This document shows, piece after piece, positions 7,788 to 13,871 of a stretch of DNA of 64,000 nt (position 1 is its first letter; each line of letters opens with the position of its first letter). The stretch covers positions 1 to 64,000 of the forward strand of contig NZ_JAFNJS010000007.1 in assembly GCF_019024325.1 (NCBI RefSeq), in the 5' to 3' direction. The notes under the pieces are model-generated. The model made no database searches, was not told where the DNA came from, and saw only the letters and a list, made by a program, of their open reading frames with translations. A program made the position numbers and the translations under genes. This stretch comes from Falsiroseomonas tokyonensis (lineage in GTDB: Bacteria; Pseudomonadota; Alphaproteobacteria; Acetobacterales; Acetobacteraceae).

Positions 7788-8768
7788 TCAGTCATTCGTC
7801 ACATTGGCGCGGCGGATCACCTCGCCCCAGCGCTCGCGCTCGGCGATGATCAGGTCGCGGAACTGCTCCGGCGTGCCGGGCGCGGCATCCGCGCCTTCGG
7901 CCGCCAGGCGCGGCTTCAGCTTCTCGCTCTGCAGGGCGCGGGTGCTGGCGGCGTTGATGCGGTCGATGATCGGGCGCGGCGTGCCGGCCGGGGCCACCAG
8001 CCCGTACCACTGCACCGCATCGAAGCCGGTGACGCCCTGCTCATCCAGCGTCGGGATGTCGGCAGCGCTCGACAGGCGCGTGAGGGAGGAGACGCCGATG
8101 GCGCGCAGCAGCCCGCTGCGCACGGGCGGCAGGATCGGCGGGCCGCCGGTCATGGTCATGTCGATCTGGCCGGCGATCAGGTCGTTCATCATCGGGCCGG
8201 TGCCGCGATAGGGCACATGCGTCAGCTCGATGCCGGTGGCCAGGCAGAAGGCCACCACCGCGGTATGCGCGGCCGATCCATTGCCGCCGGAGCCATAGGT
8301 GATGGCGCCGGGATTCGCCTTGGCCCGCGCGATCAGCTCCTGCGCCGAGGTGATCGGCAGCTTGCGCGTGTTCACCGCCAGGATGTTCGCGACATTCGCC
8401 ACCAGCACGATGGGCGCGAAGGAGGTGACCGTGTCGAAGGACAGGTTGCGGTACAGCGCGGGGTTCACCGCGAGCGTGCCGATATGGCCCATCATCAGCG
8501 TGTAGCCATCGGGGGCGGCGCGGGCGACGATCTCGCTGCCGAGCGTGCCGCCGGCGCCGGCGCGGTTTTCCACCACGAAGGGCTGACCGAAGGCTTCCTG
8601 CAGCTCGGCGCCCATGGCGCGGGCCAGGATGTCCGTGCTGCCGCCGGGGGTGAAGGGCACCACCAGGCGCACGGGACGCTCCGGCCAGGCGCCCTGGGCG
8701 CGCAGGATGCCGGGCGTGGCGAGAAGGGTGGCGCCGGCCAGCAGGGCGCGGCGTGGCAGGTTGTTCAT
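7788..8768 (-). CDS. Bug/TctC-type substrate-binding protein (paralogue)
   Basis: A 326-residue periplasmic receptor and paralogue of the next gene in the operon. It has a signal peptide (MNNLPRRALLAGATLLATPGILRAQG), then WPERPVRLVVPFTPGGSTDILAR and ENRAGAGGTLGSEIVARA. The long open frame to 9071 runs through the upstream gene; the true start is the ATG at 8768, with GAGGAAA just upstream and a 4-base ATGA overlap with the CoA-transferase stop. Two adjacent Bug receptors imply uptake or sensing of two related carboxylates, or specificity divergence after duplication. Which ligand each binds cannot be read from the sequence. Confidence 0.88.
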   Translation of the reverse strand: MNNLPRRALLAGATLLATPGILRAQGAWPERPVRLVVPFTPGGSTDILARAMGAELQEAFGQPFVVENRAGAGGTLGSEIVARAAPDGYTLMMGHIGTLAVNPALYRNLSFDTVTSFAPIVLVANVANILAVNTRKLPITSAQELIARAKANPGAITYGSGGNGSAAHTAVVAFCLATGIELTHVPYRGTGPMMNDLIAGQIDMTMTGGPPILPPVRSGLLRAIGVSSLTRLSSAADIPTLDEQGVTGFDAVQWYGLVAPAGTPRPIIDRINAASTRALQSEKLKPRLAAEGADAAPGTPEQFRDLIIAERERWGEVIRRANVTND

Positions 8769-9973
8769 GGGGTTTCCTCGGGCTGGATCAGCGCATTGTC
8801 CTGCGCCAGGTCGTCGATTTCTTGGGCCGTCAGGCCGGCTTCGGTGAGCACGTCGCGCCCCGCGGCGCCGAGGCGCTGCGCGGCGGGAAGCGTCGGCGCC
8901 ATGCCGCCCGAGAGGATATTGGGCGCACCGATGGCGAAGGTGGCGCCTTCCGTCGGATGCTCCTCCTCCCGCACCATGCCGGTGGCGCGGAGGTGGGGGT
9001 CGGTCAGCAGGGATTCGATGGTGTTGTAGGGCATGGCCGGAACGTCGCACTGGGTGAACAGCTCCAGCCATTCCGCCGTGGTCCTGCCCACCAGCGCCGT
9101 GGCACGGAGGGCAAAATACTCCTTGGTATGCGCGGTGCGGGCGGCGACCTTGGCAAAGCGCGGATCCTCGATCAGCTCGGGCCGGCCGATGGCGCGAAAG
9201 AAGCCATGCGCCTGGGCGTCGGTATTGGCGGAGACGGCGATGAATCCATCAGCGGTCTTCAGCGGCCGCGCCTCCGGGCTCAGCACCCGCTGGTCGCCGG
9301 GCGGGCCGAGGGCGGGCCGGAAGGACATCGGCCCCAGATGTTCCTGCAGCACGAAGGCCGCCATGTTCTCGAACATCGGGATTTCGAGGCTCTCGCCGCG
9401 CCCCGTCTTTTCCCGCCGATACAGCGCGAAGCCGATCTGCTGGGCGGCGATCAGCCCGCAGACATGGTCCGCCACCAGCATCGGCACGTAGCGCGGCTCG
9501 CCCGTTGAAGCCTCGAAACAGCCGGCGATGCCGGAGACGCCCTGGATGACCGTGTCGTAGGCCGGCTTGCCGGCATAGGGGCCATCGGTCCGGAAGCCGA
9601 CGATGGAGCAATGGATCAGCCGCGGCAGCGTCGCCGCCATGGTGGCCGCATCCACGCCGAGCCGCTTCTGCGCCTCCGGCCGGATATTGGTCACCAGGAT
9701 GTCGCAGCGCGCCGCGATGCGGGCCAGCACCGCCTTGGCGCGCGGGTGCTTCAGGTCCAGGCAGATCGACCGCTTGCCCCGGTTGAAGTTCAGGAACTTC
9801 CCCGCCATGCCCGGCGTGCGACCCTTGCCGCCGAGCTTGCGCAGCAGGTCGCCTTCCGGGCTCTCCAGCTTGATGACCTCCGCCCCCTGCTCCGCCAGGA
9901 CGCCGGTGCAGACCGGGCCGACGACGACGGAGGAAAGGTCGAGCACACGCAGCCCGGCGAGCGGTCCGGCCAT
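8765..9973 (-). CDS. CaiB/BaiF family (class III) CoA-transferase
   Basis: A 402-residue class III CoA-transferase. The N-terminus LAGLRVLDLSSVVVGPVCTGVLAEQGAEVIKLE is diagnostic. Asp169 (in LVADHVCGL) coincides in number and context with the catalytic aspartate of formyl-CoA transferase, so the enzyme should be active through an aspartyl-CoA mixed anhydride. The C-terminal part has the typical AEWLELFTQCDVPAMPYN segment. It starts 2 bases after the stop of the GalB-like gene and overlaps the next gene by ATGA, so it is an integral operon member. In context it may activate a dicarboxylic or hydroxy-acid intermediate as a CoA ester, which is inference. Confidence 0.88.
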   Translation of the reverse strand: MAGPLAGLRVLDLSSVVVGPVCTGVLAEQGAEVIKLESPEGDLLRKLGGKGRTPGMAGKFLNFNRGKRSICLDLKHPRAKAVLARIAARCDILVTNIRPEAQKRLGVDAATMAATLPRLIHCSIVGFRTDGPYAGKPAYDTVIQGVSGIAGCFEASTGEPRYVPMLVADHVCGLIAAQQIGFALYRREKTGRGESLEIPMFENMAAFVLQEHLGPMSFRPALGPPGDQRVLSPEARPLKTADGFIAVSANTDAQAHGFFRAIGRPELIEDPRFAKVAARTAHTKEYFALRATALVGRTTAEWLELFTQCDVPAMPYNTIESLLTDPHLRATGMVREEEHPTEGATFAIGAPNILSGGMAPTLPAAQRLGAAGRDVLTEAGLTAQEIDDLAQDNALIQPEETP

Positions 9974-9975
9974 GG

Positions 9976-10692
9976 TCAGACCAGCTCTTCGAGGGCCTGC
10001 GGGAAGAGGCGCATATAGGCCTCGCCATGGACCATCGGCTTGCCGGAATTGCGGCCGCCCTGCATGCCGCGGTTCAGCGCCACGCGCTCATAATAGGCCC
10101 AGAGGTGCTTCTGGGCCGGCAGGCACTGGAAGGCCTTGAACTTGGTCTCCCAGACCTCGGAGATGTTCAGCAGCACATCCGGCTTGAAGTCGCATTGCTC
10201 GGGCTGGTGCGGCTCGAACAGGAACATGGCGGGGGCGGAGTAGGTGTAGTCCGCCTGCGGCTTGTGGCCCATCGCCTGGGCGATGACGCGCGCCTGCTGG
10301 GCGAAATGCGCGGCCTCGGGGTGGTCGAAGTTGTAGGGGTCCTTCAGGGCATGGCTGAGGACGAAGCTGGGGTTCAGCTCGCGAAAGATGTCGATGGCGC
10401 GGTCGAGCATCTCCGGCGTATTGCCCAGCGGATAGTCGCCGGCATCCATGAACTCGATCTCGGCGCCGAGCACCGCAGCGGCCGCCTCGGCCTCCGCCTT
10501 GCGGCCGGCCTTCACGGATTCAAGCGTCGCGCCCTTCTCCTTCCAGGCGAACTGGCTCTCGCCGCGCTCGCCATAGGACATGCAGAGGATCTTCATGCGG
10601 TAGCCGCGCTTGGCATGCAGCGCGATGGCGCCGCCGGCGCGCCAGACGAAGTCGCCCGGATGGGCGGTGATGACGAGACCGGACTTGGACAT
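9976..10692 (-). CDS. galB: PIG-L/LmbE family protein, GalB-like 4-oxalomesaconate hydratase
   Basis: A 238-residue zinc-dependent PIG-L/LmbE-fold enzyme. The metal motif AHPGD (His11, Asp14) is followed by FVWRAGGAIALHAKRGY, wording typical of GalB, the LmbE-type 4-oxalomesaconate hydratase of gallate catabolism, rather than of GlcNAc deacetylases. A later HPEAAHFAQQ segment supplies further ligands. Start taken at the ATG at 10692; an in-frame ATG 20 codons upstream would place the N-terminus in the regulatory region. It is the first gene of the catabolic operon and carries a candidate LysR site about 80 bases upstream. With the LigI-like gene it gives two successive steps (PDC to 4-oxalomesaconate to 4-carboxy-4-hydroxy-2-oxoadipate). 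A deacetylase remains the alternative. Confidence 0.75.
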   Translation of the reverse strand: MSKSGLVITAHPGDFVWRAGGAIALHAKRGYRMKILCMSYGERGESQFAWKEKGATLESVKAGRKAEAEAAAAVLGAEIEFMDAGDYPLGNTPEMLDRAIDIFRELNPSFVLSHALKDPYNFDHPEAAHFAQQARVIAQAMGHKPQADYTYSAPAMFLFEPHQPEQCDFKPDVLLNISEVWETKFKAFQCLPAQKHLWAYYERVALNRGMQGGRNSGKPMVHGEAYMRLFPQALEELV

Positions 10693-10769
10693 GCGATTCC
10701 TCGGGGTGGCGTGATTGCCCCGGAAGATGGCCCCAAGCGGCGCATGCGACAAATGGAAAGAACGGCGCG

Positions 10770-10784
10770 ATTATGCCGTTTAAT
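10770..10784 (-). promoter_or_regulatory. Candidate LysR-type operator (ATTA-N7-TAAT)
   Basis: ATTA (10770-10773), seven bases, TAAT (10781-10784): a dyad containing the T-N11-A core of LysR-type regulator boxes, conspicuously AT-rich here and 78 bases upstream of the galB-like start. The LysR gene lies immediately upstream on the same strand. Binding is inferred from position and motif only. Confidence 0.45.
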
Positions 10785-10805
10785 GCATGCCCTCAGTTGC
10801 CGGGC

Positions 10806-10893
10806 GGCCGCTCCGCGGCCTTGGCTGCGCGGCACGAGCCGCGGCGGGTCACGGCAGTGCCGTGACCGGCCGCTCGCCCGCCTACGGCGGGCG
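10806..10893. repeat. Second four-hairpin cluster, possible LysR terminator
   Basis: Consecutive inverted repeats: GGCCGC/GCGGCC (10806-10820), CGCGGC/GCCGCG (10828-10843), GGTCACGGC/GCCGTGACC (10847-10867, 9-bp stem with loop AGT) and CGCCCGCC/GGCGGGCG (10875-10893, 8-bp stem with loop TAC). The last lies 11 bases beyond the LysR stop codon at 10904 on the minus strand and may end that transcript. The arrangement parallels 1686-1758, including TTGGCT between the first two hairpins. Confidence 0.5.
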
Positions 10894-10903
10894 CAGGTTG
10901 CGC

Positions 10904-11824
10904 TCAGCCGCCCCGCGCCACCCGCCCCCTCGGCCGCGCCCGGAAATGCCGGCGCAGCAGCGCCAGCAGCGCCTCCGCCGCCGGCGAAAGCGGCACGCCG
11001 CGGCGGGAGACGACGCCCAAGCGGCGCACCACCCCCGGGTCACGCAGCGGCACCGCCACCACGCCGGGCGACCCGGCCGCATCCACCGCCAGCAGCGGCA
11101 CCACCGCCAGCGCCAGGCCAGCCTCGACCATGCTGATGGCGGTGGCCAGGTGCTGCACCTCGTAGCGCCATTCCATCGCATCCCGCCGCGGCCCCAGCGC
11201 CTCGTCCAGCAGCGCGCGGTTGCCGGTATGCGGCGCGACGCGCACCAGCGGCCGGCCTTCCAGATCCGCCCAGCTCAGATGCGGGCGGCCGGCGAAATCA
11301 TGCGCGGAAGGGCAGGCGACGACGAAGGCCTCGGTCAGCAGCGGCACGATATCCAGGTCCCACCGATTGGCGGAGACGATGGTGATGCCGAATTCGGCAT
11401 CCCCCCGCGCCACGCCATCGGCGATCTCGCTGGCCGAATTGTCGAAGACCCGCACCGTCACCGCCGGGTGGCTGCGGGCGAATTCCACCAGCAGGCGGGG
11501 GATGTGATGCACGGCGATGGTGGGCAGGCAGCCGATGGTGACGGATTGCTCGCCGCGCCCGGCGCCGGCGCGGAGTTCGGACAGCACGGCCACCAACGCC
11601 TCTACCGGCCCGCGCGCGCGGCCGGCCAGTTCCAGCCCCGCCGGCGTCAGCGTCACCTGCCTGGTGGTGCGCGCCAGCAGGCGGCAGCCCAGCGCATCCT
11701 CGAACTTGCGGATGCGGTGGGAGAGGCCGGTCTGCGACAGGTTCAGATGCGCCGCCGCCTTGCGGAAGGATCCGCGCTCCGCGATCGAGAGGAAGGCCTC
11801 CAGCCCGAGGAAATCGACCGCCAT
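10904..11824 (-). CDS. LysR family transcriptional regulator
   Basis: A 306-residue LysR-type regulator. The winged-helix DNA-binding domain occupies residues ~5-63 (LGLEAFLSIAERGSFRKAAAHLNLSQTGLSHRIRKFEDALGCRLLARTTRQVTLTPAG), followed by a linker helix and a periplasmic-binding-protein-like effector domain (~90-300). Its start lies one base beyond the stop of the Rieske ferredoxin gene, so it is the distal gene of the cyclodeaminase/Rieske operon. It also points directly at the galB-like operon downstream on the same strand. It could control either unit; a T-N11-A dyad is seen before galB and none was found before the cyclodeaminase. The effector is unknown. Confidence 0.92.
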   Translation of the reverse strand: MAVDFLGLEAFLSIAERGSFRKAAAHLNLSQTGLSHRIRKFEDALGCRLLARTTRQVTLTPAGLELAGRARGPVEALVAVLSELRAGAGRGEQSVTIGCLPTIAVHHIPRLLVEFARSHPAVTVRVFDNSASEIADGVARGDAEFGITIVSANRWDLDIVPLLTEAFVVACPSAHDFAGRPHLSWADLEGRPLVRVAPHTGNRALLDEALGPRRDAMEWRYEVQHLATAISMVEAGLALAVVPLLAVDAAGSPGVVAVPLRDPGVVRRLGVVSRRGVPLSPAAEALLALLRRHFRARPRGRVARGG

Positions 11825-11825
11825 C

Positions 11826-12143
11826 TCAGGCCGTGCGGGGCTGGTCGAGGCGGATGCAGACCTGGCCCGCCTCGATCACAGCATCCCAGACCAGCAGCGG
11901 CTCCCAGCAGGGCTCACGCGTGGCGGCGCCGGTGCGGATGTCGAAGCGGCCGCCATGCACGTCGCACTCCACCTCCCCGTCGCAAACGCGCCCCTCGCCC
12001 AGATGGCCAGGGCCGTGGCTGCAGGCGTTCTGCGTGACGAAGAAGGCGCCGCCCAGGTTGAAGACGGCAAAATCGCCCTCCGCAGTCTCCACCTTGCGGC
12101 CCTCGCCCTCCGGCACCTGCGTCGTGGCACAAAGCCGCAGCAT
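11826..12143 (-). CDS. Rieske [2Fe-2S] ferredoxin-like protein
   Basis: A 105-residue single-domain Rieske protein with the complete cluster-binding pattern: Cys41-Ser-His43 (in NACSHGPGHLGEG) and Cys60-Asp-Val-His63 (in EVECDVHGGRFDIRTG). The size and motifs match the ferredoxin component of three-component ring-hydroxylating dioxygenases or NirD-like small subunits. The longer frame to 12521 only reads through the neighbouring gene; the ATG at 12143, with GAAGGGG upstream and 17 bases after the cyclodeaminase stop, is the real start. No oxygenase alpha subunit or reductase lies near, so its redox partner is encoded elsewhere or is the adjacent cyclodeaminase-like enzyme (speculative). Confidence 0.88.
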   Translation of the reverse strand: MLRLCATTQVPEGEGRKVETAEGDFAVFNLGGAFFVTQNACSHGPGHLGEGRVCDGEVECDVHGGRFDIRTGAATREPCWEPLLVWDAVIEAGQVCIRLDQPRTA

Positions 12144-12159
12144 CAGGCCCGCATCCCCT

Positions 12160-13185
12160 TCAGCGCAGGCTGCGGTTCCGCCGCGGCGTCGGGCCGCGGA
12201 AGCGCGCGGTGGCCGCCTCGCCCAGGCCGAAGCGCAGGCCGAGCCGGCGCAGCCGCGCCTTGCGCCAGGCAATGGCGGCCAGCGCCAGGTCGCCGATCGC
12301 CATGCCCTGCAGCACCGCCAGCACATTCTGCCCAGGCGCGCCCCGCCCCGGCGCCAGACCGGCCGCCACCAGGCCGAGATCCGGCCCCACCTGCCGCGCC
12401 AGCGCCAGTTCCGTGGTGGCGCCGGCCGCCATCCAGGCGCCGAGATTGCCGCCGGGCCGGCTGAAATCGGCGCTGTCGACGAAGAAGGCGCCCGCCCAGC
12501 CCAGCACATCCGCCGCCACATCCGCCTGGCCCAGCGCCACCAGCGTGGCCCCCAGCGCCAGATCCCCGGCGCCGATCACCGGCGCCGCGGCGCTGCTGAC
12601 GGTGATGACGAGCCCCGCCTTCGCCGCGGCTTCGGCCGGCGAGGCCGCCGCTTCCAGCTTCAGCGCCAGCCCGCCCTGCCGTGCGGCACAGAAGGCCTCC
12701 ACCGCCTCCGGCTTGCGGGCCGCCACCCGCAGGCTGGTGAGCCCCGGCAGGGCCAGCGCCAGCGCCGCCGGCAGATGCGCCGCGATGCGCCCGGCGCCGA
12801 TGATCGCCGCCTGCGTCACTCCCGGCGCCACCAGCAGTTTTGCGGCCAAGGCCGCCGTGCTGGCTGTGCGCAGCGACCGCAGCCAGGAGGCCTCGATCAA
12901 GGCCATCGGGCGGCCCTGGAGATCGCTGAGAAAAAACCAGTCCCGCGTCGCCTCGCCTTCCGAGAGCAGGCGGAAGCCGGCGAGGCCGGAGTCGGGCAGC
13001 ACCGCGCCCTTCACCCGGAACTGCGCGCCCGGGGTCGCCAGGCGCAGGCTGGGCGGATCGGACAGAACCTGGCGGGACTGGGCATAGTCCTTCCAGGCAT
13101 CCTCCACCGCCTCCAGGGCTTCCTCCGGCGTTACCAGGCCCTCGGCTTCCCCGCTGCGGAGGATGAGGAAATCGTCATTGTCCAT
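12160..13185 (-). CDS. Ornithine cyclodeaminase / mu-crystallin family protein
   Basis: A 341-residue NAD(P)-dependent enzyme of the OCD/mu-crystallin family. An N-terminal substrate domain (~1-115, with FRVKGAVLPDSGLAGFRLL) is followed by a Rossmann fold whose dinucleotide motif is AAIIGAGRIAAHLP (~residue 127). The family includes ornithine cyclodeaminase, alanine dehydrogenase, ketimine reductases and opine or staphyloferrin-precursor enzymes, so the substrate is not predictable. It is the first gene of an operon with a Rieske ferredoxin and a LysR regulator. The C-terminal ~15 residues are Arg-rich. The pairing with a Rieske protein suggests a redox step on an amino or imino acid, which is inference. 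Confidence 0.85.
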   Translation of the reverse strand: MDNDDFLILRSGEAEGLVTPEEALEAVEDAWKDYAQSRQVLSDPPSLRLATPGAQFRVKGAVLPDSGLAGFRLLSEGEATRDWFFLSDLQGRPMALIEASWLRSLRTASTAALAAKLLVAPGVTQAAIIGAGRIAAHLPAALALALPGLTSLRVAARKPEAVEAFCAARQGGLALKLEAAASPAEAAAKAGLVITVSSAAAPVIGAGDLALGATLVALGQADVAADVLGWAGAFFVDSADFSRPGGNLGAWMAAGATTELALARQVGPDLGLVAAGLAPGRGAPGQNVLAVLQGMAIGDLALAAIAWRKARLRRLGLRFGLGEAATARFRGPTPRRNRSLR

Positions 13186-13269
13186 GCGGCGCCTGGCCCA
13201 GTCTGCTGGCCGCGATGGTGCGGCGAGGGAGGTCTTAGGCCAAGCGCCCCGGCCTTGCCACCGGGGTCG

Positions 13270-13764
13270 CTATCGGCGTTCCGACACCACCGGGGCACCC
13301 GGCGCCGCCGGGCTGGCCACGGCCAGCTCGAGGCCGGAGATGCTGATCAGCGCGCCGCAGCGCAGCGTCTCGCGCAGCGCCGTCCAGGTCATCACCATCT
13401 CGGCCAGCGGCGCGGACAGGATGGCAAGCCGGAGCCGGGCGCCGCCCGGCGTCTGCAGCAGCGGGGTGCCATGCAGCACGCCGAGCGCGGCGCCCAGCGC
13501 CTGCTGCGCCACCAGCGCTTCCCCATGCTCGGCGGTCAGCAGATAGATCAGCTCCAGCCCCAGCTCGGCCGGCGCGGCGCGCGTGCCGGCCGGGTCGAAG
13601 CCCAGCGTCCGGTTAGCGAGCCGCCCATCCGGGCGCAGATGCAGCAGGCGCAGCGAGACACCCTCCGCCCCCTCGGCCGGGGAGAGCATGACCGGCTGGT
13701 CGGGCAGCCCCTCCCGCAGCAGCGCCACCAGCGCGGCGGAGGCCTCGGCGATCGCGCCGCTCAT
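13270..13764 (-). CDS. DUF4255 / Pvc16-like contractile injection system protein
   Basis: A 164-residue protein matching the DUF4255 (Pvc16 N-terminal) pattern: an N-terminal helix (GAIAEASAALVALLREGLP), then the hallmark ELIYLLTAEHGEALVAQQALGAALGVLHGTPLL and a later RLAILSAPLAEMVMTWTAL. In extracellular contractile injection systems Pvc16 forms the cap or terminator at the end of the tube-sheath. The frame extends to 14001 but the ATG at 13764 gives the family N-terminus. It lies 107 bases downstream of the sheath gene on the same strand, so the two are probably co-transcribed. No other injection-system gene is present on either side. The family assignment is from remembered sequence pattern and should be tested by profile search. 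Confidence 0.75.
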   Translation of the reverse strand: MSGAIAEASAALVALLREGLPDQPVMLSPAEGAEGVSLRLLHLRPDGRLANRTLGFDPAGTRAAPAELGLELIYLLTAEHGEALVAQQALGAALGVLHGTPLLQTPGGARLRLAILSAPLAEMVMTWTALRETLRCGALISISGLELAVASPAAPGAPVVSERR

Positions 13765-13871
13765 GCGGCGAAGTATCCGCGGATGGTCCGGCAATGGCAC
13801 GTCATGGCGCGCTCTCCCTATGCGAGGGCCATGGTGGCGGGCCGGGGCGAGGCACGCAACAGCCAGTCCGG

